Assembly (NCBI GenBank): GCA_016201105.1
Contig: JACQDN010000071.1
Span: 1-64,000, forward strand
Direction of reading: 5' to 3'
From: Pseudomonadota bacterium
Lineage (GTDB): Bacteria > Pseudomonadota > Alphaproteobacteria > Micropepsales > Micropepsaceae
DNA: 64,000 nt
Both the position numbers and the translations under genes were made by a program. Each line of letters begins with the position of its first letter. Positions within the stretch are counted from its first letter, which is position 1. The notes under the pieces are model-generated. The model worked only from the letters and a program-made list of their open reading frames with translations, searched no databases and was not told the origin of the DNA. Of the stretch, positions 14,328 through 22,323 are shown piece by piece.

Positions 14328-15860
14328 ATGTCGACCGCGAAAGCATGGGCCGGCTTCATCGCCATGTGCGTCGGCATGTTCATGGCCATCCTCGACATCC
14401 AGGTGGTGGCAAGCTCGCTCACCTTCATCCAGGGCGCGCTGAACATTCCTTCCGACATGACGTCTTGGATTCAGACCGCCTACCTGATCGCCGAAGTCGT
14501 CGCCATTCCACTGACAGGCTGGCTGACGCGGGCGATGTCTCTGCGCTGGATGTTCGTGGCGGCGACCGCCGGTTTCACGCTGGCGAGTATCGGTTGCTCG
14601 CTTTCCACCAGCGCCGAAGAACTCATTGCCATCCGCGTAGTACAGGGGTTCTGCGGCGGCATGCTCATTCCGGCCGTGTTCACTTCGGCTTTCACGATTT
14701 TGCCGGAACGCCATCGTGTGGTGGCGACGGTATTTGCCGGCGTTTTCGCGATGATCGCGCCGACCGCGGGACCGGCCGTGGGCGGCTATCTGACCGAGAC
14801 CTATTCCTGGCACTGGATCTTCCTCATCAACGTTATCCCAGGCGTCTTGGTGACTCTCGCCGTCGCCGGTTTTATCGAGACGGGGAAAGCGGAATGGAAG
14901 TTCTTCCGGCAGATCGACTACGGCACCATTGCGCTCGCCGCCGCATTCCTCGCCGCTCTGGAATTGCTGCTGAAGGAAGGGCCCAAGCACAATTGGCAGG
15001 GCAATGAAGTTCTCGAACTGGCGGTGGCCTGCGTCGTCTGCGGAGCGATCGGCTTCATCCTGTGCATGCGACGGCCCTACCCTTTTGTAGACCTGCGGCG
15101 CTTCAAGAATTTGAATTTCTCGCTTGGCTGCGGGCTGAGTTTCATCCTCGGCATCGGTCTTTACGGTTCGACATACATTCTGGCCGTTTTTCTGGGCATC
15201 GTGCGGGGGCATACGCCGTTGGAAATAGGCAAAGTGATGATGGTGTCCGGAGCCGTGCAACTGATCGCGGCGCCGGTCGCCGCGGTTCTGGAAACCCGCA
15301 TCGATGCGCGCGTACTTGTAGGTGTCGGCTATGGCCTGTTCTGCGCGGGCCTGCTCTCCAACGGTTTCCAGACCTTCCACACCGATTTCGGCGGCTTGTT
15401 CTGGCCGCAAGTCTTTCGCGGGGCGAGCGTGATGCTTTGCATTTTGCCGGCGACGCGTCTGGCGCTCGACGGCTGGCCGGCAAAAGATCTTCCGGACGCG
15501 AGCGGCCTGTTCAACCTCATGCGCAATCTCGGCGGCGCCATCGGTATCGCATTGATCGACACCATCCTGGAGCAGCGCACCAAAGATCACGCGGTTGCCA
15601 TCGGCGAGGCCCTCAAGCAGGGAAGCCGGGTGGTGGCGCGCGAGGTGGGACTGCCGTTGCAAATGTTCCACGACACGCCGATGCCGCCGATGGACACCTT
15701 CACGCGGCTTTCAATGGAACCGCTGGTCACCCGCGCGGCTCTCGTACGCTCGTTCAACGAAGCCTGGCTTCTCATCGGAATCCTGTTTGCGATTTCTCTG
15801 CTGGCTTTGCCTTTCGTGAAGGGCAAACCGTGGCGGCCCAACGGCGTGGCCGCCGAATAG
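14328..15860 (+). CDS. DHA2-family MFS exporter (EmrB/QacA type)
   Basis: A 510-residue carrier with about 14 transmembrane helices. The N-terminal MFMAILDIQVVASSL (DHA2 motif D1), the GWLTRAM loop and GPAVGGYL (antiporter motif C) mark a proton-driven efflux pump. It has no HlyD-type partner next to it. It lies 38 bases after the ICMT-like gene on the same strand, which suggests that it exports the methylated polyketide product. A general drug exporter is the alternative. Confidence 0.9.
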   Translation: MSTAKAWAGFIAMCVGMFMAILDIQVVASSLTFIQGALNIPSDMTSWIQTAYLIAEVVAIPLTGWLTRAMSLRWMFVAATAGFTLASIGCSLSTSAEELIAIRVVQGFCGGMLIPAVFTSAFTILPERHRVVATVFAGVFAMIAPTAGPAVGGYLTETYSWHWIFLINVIPGVLVTLAVAGFIETGKAEWKFFRQIDYGTIALAAAFLAALELLLKEGPKHNWQGNEVLELAVACVVCGAIGFILCMRRPYPFVDLRRFKNLNFSLGCGLSFILGIGLYGSTYILAVFLGIVRGHTPLEIGKVMMVSGAVQLIAAPVAAVLETRIDARVLVGVGYGLFCAGLLSNGFQTFHTDFGGLFWPQVFRGASVMLCILPATRLALDGWPAKDLPDASGLFNLMRNLGGAIGIALIDTILEQRTKDHAVAIGEALKQGSRVVAREVGLPLQMFHDTPMPPMDTFTRLSMEPLVTRAALVRSFNEAWLLIGILFAISLLALPFVKGKPWRPNGVAAE

Positions 15861-15938
15861 TCTTCGTTTGCGAACGCCGCCTCGCGTTCACGACGTACCG
15901 AACGAACCAGTGACCCGAGCGCCGGATCGCGAACGAGA

Positions 15939-15965
15939 AACGCCGCGAGAGATCCTCGCGGCGTT
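15939..15965 (-). terminator. Hairpin between convergent genes
   Basis: Inverted repeat AACGCCGCGAG (15939-15949) and CTCGCGGCGTT (15955-15965), an 11-bp stem. It lies between the exporter and the convergent small basic gene. The T-rich tail is weak on both strands, so it may serve either transcript. Confidence 0.6.
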
Positions 15966-15985
15966 GGGCATTTCAATGGTTGGGA

Positions 15986-16129
15986 CTAACCGGGCTCCTT
16001 GCCCTTGTGCGGTTTGCGGACAAGTTGCGGCTCGATATAGGCCACCGGCTTGGCCGGATTGAGCGGTTTGTTCTTGTCCGCCTTCGGTTTCTTCTTTTCC
16101 TTGTTGCTGCGTTGTTCGCGATTGGCCAT
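15986..16129 (-). CDS. 47-residue basic protein
   Basis: A small gene with ATG at 16129-16127 and TAG at 15988-15986. The product begins MANREQRSNKEKKKPK and is rich in Lys, Asn and Pro, with a central AYIEPQLV and no hydrophobic segment. A GGAGCATCGCC stretch upstream gives GGAG 8 bases before the start, and a hairpin follows the stop. Short Lys-rich proteins with similar openings occur widely in alphaproteobacteria, with no function known to me. It could bind RNA or the ribosome by charge; that is speculation. Confidence 0.65.
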   Translation of the reverse strand: MANREQRSNKEKKKPKADKNKPLNPAKPVAYIEPQLVRKPHKGKEPG

Positions 16130-16375
16130 GGCGATGCTCCATTTGCGACGGCGCGGTCGGCGCGCTTTGAGTCTGTGGGCGAATTCTAGATCAAGATTCG
16201 CACGGTTTGAATCCGTCCCGCCCCCTTGGGCCGGCTGTTTTCAGGTGGTCCGGGCGATCCGGCACGTGGCTGCCCCGCCAAGAAAGTCATGGCCCGCAGC
16301 GCATAAACCCATGTTCTGCAGTAGGATGGCCGCCCGGAGGACACTGGGTTCTTCCACTTCGAAAAAGGACAGGCC

Positions 16376-16597
16376 ATGGCGAAGAAAAGTTCGGACTCCG
16401 TCTATCGCATCACCGAGATCATCGGAACGAGCAAAACGTCCTGGGAGGACGCGGCCAAGAAGGCCGTTCAAACCGCCTCCAAGACGCTGCGCGATCTCAG
16501 AGTCGCCGAGATCGGCAAGCTCGATATGACGATTGAGGGCGGCAAGGTCACTGCCTATCGCGCGCGCGTGCAGCTGTCGTTCAAATATGAAGGTTAG
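16376..16597 (+). CDS. Dodecin family protein
   Basis: A 73-residue protein matching dodecin from end to end: VYRITEIIGTS, SWEDAAKKAVQTASKTLRDL, then the beta hairpin (KLDMTIEGGKVTAYRARVQLSFKYEG). Dodecins form hollow 12-mers that store or buffer flavins (or CoA) in the cytoplasm. The usual tryptophan that sandwiches flavin in many members is not in the second half (LRVAEIGK here, where others have a W), so ligand preference is uncertain. The start has AAAAGGACAGGCC upstream. The gene is intact although an IS66 element begins 30 bases after its stop. Confidence 0.92.
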   Translation: MAKKSSDSVYRITEIIGTSKTSWEDAAKKAVQTASKTLRDLRVAEIGKLDMTIEGGKVTAYRARVQLSFKYEG

Positions 16598-16627
16598 ATT
16601 TTCAGTCCGAGTTCGATTGGAAAACAA

Positions 16628-16649
16628 GTACGCATCCGGTGAAGACCGC
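16628..16649 (+). repeat. IS66 terminal inverted repeat, tnpC side
   Basis: Begins GTACGCATCCGGTGA and pairs with the complement of 19130-19151 at 21 of 22 positions. The first base defines the left end of the element. Confidence 0.9.
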
Positions 16650-16656
16650 GGGGTAA

Positions 16657-18243
16657 TCAGGCCGCGGCTGCGAGATGCTCCGTTTTCCAATTCCAGGGCA
16701 GAAGCTCGTTGATCCGCCGTGCGGGATGATCCGGCAGCCGCGTGAGCAGGTCGGCGAGCCAGGCTTGCGGGTCGACGTCGTTGAGCTTGGCAGAGTTGAC
16801 GAGCGTGTACATTGCGGCGGCGCGGTTTCCGCCATCGTCGGATCCGGCGAAGGTCCAGTTGTGGCGGCCGACGGCGACGGCCCGGATTTCCCGCTCGGCG
16901 GCATTGTTGGACATGCAAAGCCGCCCGTCATCGAGGAAACGGGTGAGTTGAGCCCATCGCTTGAGGCTGTAGTCGATGGCCTTGGCAGGATCGCCTTTGG
17001 ACGAGAGTTTGGCGCGCCGGCCTCGCAACCAGGACTCCAGTTCGTCAATGAGTGGCCGGCTGCGCTCGTTGCGGACGAGCGCGCGCTGCGCCGGTGAATG
17101 TCCATTGATCTCGCGCTCGATGGCGAAGAGCGCGTCGATGCGGGTCACCGCCTCGGCGGCGATGGGCGATTTCTGCAGCCGCACCAGATCGAAGAACTTG
17201 CGCCTGGCATGGGCCCAGCACGCTTGCTCGACGATCGGGCCCGGTTTGCGGGCCGGCTCATAGAGCTTGGCAAAACCGGCATAGGCGTCGGCCTGCATAA
17301 GTCCCTGATAGCTCGCAAGGTGGGTTTGGGGATGCTCTCCGGCGCGGTCGCGTGAATAGAAGAACGCGACCGCAGGCGGAGCGATGCCGCCGAAGGGCCG
17401 GTCGTCGCGCACGTAATCCCACAGCCGCCCAGTGCGGCACTTGTTCTTGGCCAGCACCTTCACCGGCGTGTCGTCGGCATGAATGCGCTCGGCGGCGAAG
17501 ACATGCGCCTTGATGGCATCGCCGATCGGCATCAGCGTGGCGGCACAAGCACCAACCCAGTCAGCAAGGGTGGAGACGCTGAGCTCGATGCCTTCGTCGG
17601 CGTATGCATCGCTCTGCCGGTTGAGCGGCAGGTGCAGCGCGTACTTGGAGAACAGCACCTGGGCGAGAAGATTGGGCCCGGCGCGGCCGCGGCTGATCGG
17701 GTGCGATGGTGCCGGCGGCTGGCTGATCTTCTCGCAGGCCCTACACGAGAACTTCTCGCGCACATGCTGGATCACCTTCCAGCGGCGCGGAATCACTTCC
17801 AGCGTCTCGGTGACATCCTCGCCGATCTTGCGCAGGTTCGTGCCGCCGCAACACGAGCACGAGGCCGCTGCCGGCTCGACGACGCGCTCGCGCGGCAAGT
17901 TCTCCGGCAGCGGCCCTCTGACGGGCCGCCTGCGCTCGAAGGCGGCAACGACTATCTTCTTCTCGTTGGCCGCCATGGCCGCCAGCTGGGCCTTGGCTTC
18001 GCTTTGCGATGCCGTTTCCTCCATCTCGGCGAGAGCGAGTTCGAGCTGCTCCAAATATGCGCTGCGTTCGGAGGACTGTCCGTATTGTTCGTGCTTGAGT
18101 TTGGCGATCAGGTACTTCTGCTTCTCGACCAGGAGCGCCAGCGCGTGCGCCTCGGCTTCGGCATTGCGCGCCTTGGCTTGCGCTTCCAGCACCATCTGCT
18201 TCAGCGCCGTTATGTCATTGGGGAGCGAATCGCTGCGCGCCAT
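16657..18243 (-). CDS. tnpC: IS66 transposase TnpC
   Basis: A 528-residue transposase of full length. An N-terminal coiled region (about 10-90) is followed by a zinc-finger-like CSCCGG and CRAC pair (about 130-170). The DDE domain has D in HADDTPVKVL, D in MQADAYAGF and E in NNAAEREIRAV, and a short C-terminal IS66 domain (WLADLLTRLPDHPARRINELLPWNW) ends the protein. It cuts and joins the IS ends. The ATG at 18243 was chosen over an upstream TTG. Reading frame and motifs are intact, so it may be active. Confidence 0.95.
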   Translation of the reverse strand: MARSDSLPNDITALKQMVLEAQAKARNAEAEAHALALLVEKQKYLIAKLKHEQYGQSSERSAYLEQLELALAEMEETASQSEAKAQLAAMAANEKKIVVAAFERRRPVRGPLPENLPRERVVEPAAASCSCCGGTNLRKIGEDVTETLEVIPRRWKVIQHVREKFSCRACEKISQPPAPSHPISRGRAGPNLLAQVLFSKYALHLPLNRQSDAYADEGIELSVSTLADWVGACAATLMPIGDAIKAHVFAAERIHADDTPVKVLAKNKCRTGRLWDYVRDDRPFGGIAPPAVAFFYSRDRAGEHPQTHLASYQGLMQADAYAGFAKLYEPARKPGPIVEQACWAHARRKFFDLVRLQKSPIAAEAVTRIDALFAIEREINGHSPAQRALVRNERSRPLIDELESWLRGRRAKLSSKGDPAKAIDYSLKRWAQLTRFLDDGRLCMSNNAAEREIRAVAVGRHNWTFAGSDDGGNRAAAMYTLVNSAKLNDVDPQAWLADLLTRLPDHPARRINELLPWNWKTEHLAAAA

Positions 18244-18327
18244 ACGCAAATCGAATCACAGTGCTCGTCGCGATGCGATTGCTGGCGACTTCGCACGAGT
18301 CAGCGTGCCGCACGAAGCAGTGGATAA

Positions 18328-18675
18328 TTATCCGGCAAGCTCCGGTTGCCAGGTGCGCTGTGGCGCTCGCCAGTCGATGCCTTCGAGCAGGTAGCCCAGT
18401 TGCGCCGGCGTGATCGTCACCGCCTCGCCGACAGTGGTTGGCCAGATGAACTTACCCTTCTCCAGCCGCTTGGAGAACAGGCACATGCCCTGTCCGTCAT
18501 GCCACAACAGCTTGATCAGGTCGCCGCGCTTGCCGCGAAAGGCAAAGAGATGGCCGCAATGCGGATCGCGCTTCAGCGTCTTCTGGACACGCAGTGCAAG
18601 ACCGTCGAAGCCCTTGCGCATGTCCGTATGTCCTGCCGCGATCCACACATGCGCACCTGTCGGGACCGGAATCAT
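18328..18675 (-). CDS. tnpB: IS66 accessory protein TnpB
   Basis: A 115-residue IS66 Orf2 protein with the family opening (VWIAAGHTDMRKGFDGLAL) and the motifs HLFAFRGKRGDLIKLLWHDGQG and LEKGKFIWP. It is required for IS66 transposition, but its biochemical role is not settled. This is not the RNA-guided TnpB nuclease of IS200/IS605. Its ATG overlaps the tnpA stop as ATGA; tnpC follows after about 84 bases. Confidence 0.95.
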   Translation of the reverse strand: MIPVPTGAHVWIAAGHTDMRKGFDGLALRVQKTLKRDPHCGHLFAFRGKRGDLIKLLWHDGQGMCLFSKRLEKGKFIWPTTVGEAVTITPAQLGYLLEGIDWRAPQRTWQPELAG

Positions 18676-19052
18676 GCGGTCCTGAGCGCCTCGACCACCC
18701 GCTTCAACGCGTCGCCATCCACATCCCGGCCGACGATCACGCGATGGCCCGATGCGAGCACGATCTCAATGGCGTCGTGTGTCGGCACTGACGATGTCTG
18801 CAATGCGAGCGGCGCCGGAAGTGCCACGGGTATGAAGCCCGTCTCACAAGCCCGCGCCTGAGACGATCGCTTCGGGCCGGCGCCGAATTGCTTGCGCCAG
18901 CGAAACACCAACCCGGACGCAACCCCGTGCTTGCGTGCCACCCGAGAGACCGGCGCCGACCGCGTCTCGGCCACAATCGCAAGCTTCTCCTCGCGCGTGC
19001 GCCGTCGGCGTGTATCCAAAACAATCCGAGCGTCGTCACCAAGTCCAGACAT
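18672..19052 (-). CDS. tnpA: IS66 accessory protein TnpA
   Basis: A 126-residue IS66 Orf1 protein. The N-terminal helix-turn-helix (TREEKLAIVAETRSAPVSRV followed by ARKHGVASGLVFRWRKQF) resembles the IS3/IS66 DNA-binding domain. The C-terminal part (IEIVLASGHRVIVGRDVDGDALKRVVEAL) is the usual IS66 tail. It is the promoter-proximal gene of the element, about 80 bases from the right inverted repeat. Confidence 0.93.
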   Translation of the reverse strand: MSGLGDDARIVLDTRRRRTREEKLAIVAETRSAPVSRVARKHGVASGLVFRWRKQFGAGPKRSSQARACETGFIPVALPAPLALQTSSVPTHDAIEIVLASGHRVIVGRDVDGDALKRVVEALRTA

Positions 19053-19129
19053 AGGGACAGCACCAGTTCTTATGCGTGACGAATGTCACCCAGAACTCAC
19101 CATCCTCGGCACCGTCTTCAAATCCGCAA

Positions 19130-19151
19130 GGCGGTCGTCACCGGATGCGTA
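19130..19151 (-). repeat. IS66 terminal inverted repeat, tnpA side
   Basis: Read on the minus strand it begins GTACGCATCCGGTGA, as does the other end at 16628. The two differ at one base. It marks the promoter-side end of the element. Confidence 0.9.
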
Positions 19152-19466
19152 CGTTCTTGCCAAATCAAAGACGGGCCAGAACCGATACGCAGAAACGTTG
19201 AGCGAGGGACTATCTGCCGAGGAGCGCACACGCATCTCCTTCCTCACCCCCCGAAGCACTTCCCGACTACATCGCCTCACTCGCTCCGCCGCCCAAACCA
19301 ACCGAACGCATCGTGAAGGGGTACAAGGTTGTTGTGGAACAATCGGTCGGAACACCGAAGAAATGAAAGCGCGTCGTGAAGCGGTCGCGCGACTCATTGC
19401 GAAGTCGCTTAAGACTCATAGGACTGCTTAGGAGCCGGATATCTTAGCAAGAAGGGGAAAACATCA
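19152..19466. other. Stretch without a recognised gene, possible gene remnant
   Basis: This 315-base stretch between the IS66 end and the membrane protein has no convincing gene. On the plus strand a stop-bounded frame ends ...YKVVVEQSVGTPKK, and its TGA overlaps an ATG of a 22-codon frame (MKARREAVARLIAKSL..., stop near 19431). The pair could be the 3' remains of an operon cut by the insertion, or chance. AAGGGGAAAA near 19451 is the probable ribosome site of the next gene. Confidence 0.4.
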
Positions 19467-19979
19467 ATGCACAACTCACATAGTGCCGAGGAGTACGAGC
19501 GACGTCACGTCGGCGATTCCTTCCACCACTACCTCGCGACACAGCAGATTATTTCAATCATGTCGGCGGTCACCTTCTTAGCGCTCATTACTTTTGTCTT
19601 CGATGGGCGCCTTGAAAACAAGTATGTGGTCAATGTCGCATTTCGTGCTGACCTTTTTGACTGCTTCATCTTCATGTTGACGTTTGCAGAATTGTGCCTC
19701 GTCACGGCCATAGTTGGATTCCACGCGACGGCCACAGAGGTATACGAAGAATGGGGAATCTTCTTTCCGGCTCGCAATACAAGGCGACGGATTGCATCTC
19801 TCAGTCTCACATGCGGTGTGTATTCGGTCCAGTTGGCGCTTGGGCTTGCGCTACTGATGAGCGGTCACTGGGCTTCTGCAGCGCTCAATATTCCCGCGCT
19901 CTTAGCATGGCCGTATTTTATTAGCCGGATCACGGAGCATCGCAGAAAATCTCGCGCACGAGAGAACGACGCAAAATAG
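19467..19979 (+). CDS. Four-span membrane protein, unknown function
   Basis: A 170-residue protein with four predicted hydrophobic helices: about 27-45 (IISIMSAVTFLALITFVF), 62-85, 108-130 and 132-150. Short charged ends and a basic C-terminus follow. No family was recognised. Its base composition and codon use are visibly less GC-rich than the neighbouring genes (codons such as TTA, ATA and GTA are frequent), and it lies next to an IS66 end and a HTH regulator, which suggests acquired DNA. It is convergent with the HTH gene. Confidence 0.65.
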   Translation: MHNSHSAEEYERRHVGDSFHHYLATQQIISIMSAVTFLALITFVFDGRLENKYVVNVAFRADLFDCFIFMLTFAELCLVTAIVGFHATATEVYEEWGIFFPARNTRRRIASLSLTCGVYSVQLALGLALLMSGHWASAALNIPALLAWPYFISRITEHRRKSRARENDAK

Positions 19980-20003
19980 ATATACTTGCGTTGGCGAGCT
20001 TAG

Positions 20004-20417
20004 CTAGTGAGATAACTTCCATTCCAGAAAACGCAGTAGAGCCCTCCGTTTGTAGAGCGGCTCGCACTTGCCCTTCTCCCAATTGAGAATCGTCTCCTCC
20101 GACACACCAATGCGCTTGGCCGCTTCCGCCTGAGTCAGCCCGGGTATCAGGCGCTGGTTTCTGATGCGCTCTGCGAGGGTTTTTGGTTCCGGGAACGGGT
20201 CATAGCCGAGGAAGGAGATGATAGCGGGATAGAAGCGAGCTTCAGGAGTTGCTCGTCCTGTCTCCCAACTCTGCACTGTCGCCTCAGCGACCCCGAATCG
20301 ATTCGCCAAATCTCTCTGCAAGAGTTTGATACCAAGTCGCTGCCGCCTAAGGGCTGGCCCAATACCCTCGGGAACCTTTAAGGCATTGACCCGCCTCACA
20401 TTTAGTTGGAGCGGCAC
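20004..20417 (-). CDS. XRE-type regulator with two helix-turn-helix domains
   Basis: A 137-residue protein with two tandem HTH_3-like domains and little else. The first (about 20-72) holds LQRDLANRFGVAEATVQSWE and the second (about 82-122) holds LTQAEAAKRIGVSEETILNWE. Two DNA-recognition helices in one chain suggest binding to a direct-repeat operator as a monomer, which is unusual for this family. The start is GTG with AGGA directly adjacent, so an internal start is possible. It is lower in GC than its neighbours and lies beside an unknown membrane protein, which may be its partner or target. Confidence 0.75.
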   Translation of the reverse strand: MPLQLNVRRVNALKVPEGIGPALRRQRLGIKLLQRDLANRFGVAEATVQSWETGRATPEARFYPAIISFLGYDPFPEPKTLAERIRNQRLIPGLTQAEAAKRIGVSEETILNWEKGKCEPLYKRRALLRFLEWKLSH

Positions 20418-20568
20418 TCCTGCCGCTAAAAGGCGTCCACAGAGCCTGAAAGCGTTGAGGGAGCGTTAAGACATCCAAACTAATACTAGCCAAACCGGCG
20501 GCAATCCCTAGGCCGGCCGGGACGCCAAGTAGATCGATTGGACGCGTGGGGCGTTTGGAGAGTCAAGC

Positions 20569-20943
20569 ATGGATGCGAAGGCCAAAACCGTACTGATCGT
20601 GGAGGATAACGAGCTCAATATGAAGCTCTTCCACGACCTGCTTGACGCGCACGGCTATCAGATCCTTCAGACGAAGGACGGGATGGAGGCGCTCGATATC
20701 GCGCGCGAACACCGCCCGGATCTGATTCTCATGGACATCCAGCTTCCGGAAGTCTCCGGGCTCGAAGTCACGAAGTGGCTGAAGGAAGACGATTCGCTGA
20801 AATCGATCCCGGTTGTCGCCGTCACCGCGTTCGCGATGAAGGGCGACGAAGAGGTGATCCGCCAGGGTGGCTGCGAAGCTTACATCTCCAAGCCGATTTC
20901 CGTGACGAGCTTTCTAGAAACTGTTCGCCGCTTCATCGGGTAA
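20569..20943 (+). CDS. divK: Single-domain response regulator DivK
   Basis: A 124-residue stand-alone receiver domain with acidic residues E12-D13, phospho-acceptor D56 in [10 protein letters not shown] in VVAVTAF and K in SKPI. In Caulobacter and relatives DivK is phosphorylated by DivJ, dephosphorylated by PleC and inhibits the CckA-CtrA pathway to allow DNA replication. Assignment rests on the gene pair with pleD, 3 bases downstream, a conserved arrangement. A GAGTC methylation site lies 4 bases before the ATG, so CcrM methylation could touch its expression. Confidence 0.93.
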   Translation: MDAKAKTVLIVEDNELNMKLFHDLLDAHGYQILQTKDGMEALDIAREHRPDLILMDIQLPEVSGLEVTKWLKEDDSLKSIPVVAVTAFAMKGDEEVIRQGGCEAYISKPISVTSFLETVRRFIG

Positions 20944-20946
20944 GTC

Positions 20947-22317
20947 ATGACCGCGCGCGTTCTGGTCGTCGACGATATCCTGTCCAACGTCAAGCTTCTT
21001 GAAGCGAAGCTGTCGGCCGAATATTTCGAAGTCATCACCGCGTATAACGGCCTTGAAGCGCTCGCCAAGATGGACGAACACGAGCCCGACATCGTTCTGC
21101 TCGACGTGATGATGCCCGGCATGGACGGCTTCGAAGTGTGCCGCCGCATCAAAAAGAATTCCAAAACCGCGCATGTCCCGGTCGTGATGGTGACCGCGTT
21201 GGATCAGCCCAGCGATCGCGTAGCGGGTCTCGAAGCCGGCGCCGACGATTTCCTCACCAAGCCGGTGGACGATTCCGCGTTGTTCGCGCGCGTGCGCAGC
21301 CTGGTGCGCCTGAAGATGATGACGGACGAACTCCGCCTGCGCGAAGCGACGGGGCAAAGCATGGGTCTTATCGATCCGGCGGAAACGCTAGCCGATGCCG
21401 CGCCCACGGGCCGCATTCTCGTCATCGAGGATCGCCCGGAATCGGTGGCATGGTTCGCGTCGGCCCTGCAGCCCGACAACGACATGGCGTCCGTCGACAT
21501 GTTCGAGGAAGCGCTGGTGCGCGTGCGCGGCGGCGACTTCGATCTCATTGTGGTAAGCCTCGGCTTGCGCGGCTTCGACGGCCTGCGTCTTTGTTCGCAG
21601 CTCCGCTCGCTTCCGGAAGGGCGCAACGTTCCCATTCTCGTCGTTGTCAGCGAAGGCGACCGCCGCAAGCTCACCCAGGCGCTGGAAATGGGCGTGAACG
21701 ACTACCTCACGCGCCCCGTCGACAAGAACGAACTCATTGCCCGTGTCCGCACCCAGCTCCGCAAAAAGCGGTATTCCGACAAGCTGCGCCACAACATGCA
21801 GCTGTCGCTGGAAATGGCCATCACCGACCAGCTGACCGGACTGCACAACCGGCGTTACATGAGCCGGCATCTCGACATGCTGATCTCGGGTGCGCACAAG
21901 TCGAGCAAGCCGCTCGCCTTTCTCATCATGGACATCGACCACTTCAAGGCGGTCAACGATACTTACGGCCACGATACGGGAGACGAAGTTTTGCGCGAAT
22001 TTGCCGGTCGTATCTCGGCGAACGTGCGCGGTATCGATCTGGCCTGCCGCTATGGCGGCGAGGAGTTCGTCGTGGTCATGCCCGATACCGACCCCGAATA
22101 CGCCTATACGGTGGCCGAGCGGCTGCGCCGGGAAGTGGAGGCCAATCCCTTCGCCATCAGCCGCGATCCGCACAAGCTAAACATCACCATCAGCATCGGC
22201 ATCGCGGCGTCCGATACCGCTTCGGATTCCGCCGAGGCGCTACTGCATCGCGCCGATCAGGCGCTCTATCGCGCCAAGCGCGAAGGGCGCAACCGCGTCA
22301 TCGCCGACGCGGCGTAG
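20947..22317 (+). CDS. pleD: Diguanylate cyclase response regulator PleD
   Basis: A 456-residue REC-REC-GGDEF protein. The first receiver has D9-D10 and phospho-acceptor D53. The second (about 153-270) lacks the acceptor Asp (S204 at that place), as is usual for PleD, and serves dimerisation. The GGDEF domain has the active signature GGEEF at 370-374 and an RxxD inhibitory site, R361-G-I-D364, so it makes cyclic di-GMP and is product-inhibited. It governs the flagellated-to-sessile switch in relatives. It is co-transcribed with divK. Confidence 0.95.
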   Translation: MTARVLVVDDILSNVKLLEAKLSAEYFEVITAYNGLEALAKMDEHEPDIVLLDVMMPGMDGFEVCRRIKKNSKTAHVPVVMVTALDQPSDRVAGLEAGADDFLTKPVDDSALFARVRSLVRLKMMTDELRLREATGQSMGLIDPAETLADAAPTGRILVIEDRPESVAWFASALQPDNDMASVDMFEEALVRVRGGDFDLIVVSLGLRGFDGLRLCSQLRSLPEGRNVPILVVVSEGDRRKLTQALEMGVNDYLTRPVDKNELIARVRTQLRKKRYSDKLRHNMQLSLEMAITDQLTGLHNRRYMSRHLDMLISGAHKSSKPLAFLIMDIDHFKAVNDTYGHDTGDEVLREFAGRISANVRGIDLACRYGGEEFVVVMPDTDPEYAYTVAERLRREVEANPFAISRDPHKLNITISIGIAASDTASDSAEALLHRADQALYRAKREGRNRVIADAA

Positions 22318-22323
22318 AACCGG

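Larger units (their letters stand above)
16628..19151 (-). mobile_element. IS66-family insertion sequence, complete
   Basis: A 2,524-bp element with terminal inverted repeats of 22 bases at 16628-16649 and 19130-19151, which differ at one position. It carries the standard tnpA-tnpB-tnpC set on the minus strand, all intact. IS66 elements normally make 8-bp target duplications; here the flanks gaaaacaa and gttcttgc do not match. The copy is therefore probably old, or recombined with another copy. Confidence 0.93.

Noticed and set aside
16195-16235. Sequence like a tRNA T arm (GGTTTGAATCC followed by a C-rich stretch)
   Set aside because: No matching acceptor, D arm or anticodon arm was found upstream and no CCA follows; at best a decayed tRNA or attachment-site remnant.
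19240-19431. Two short frames joined by ATGA after the IS66 end
   Set aside because: The first has no start codon inside the window side of the IS and neither shows a known motif; kept only as a possible remnant.
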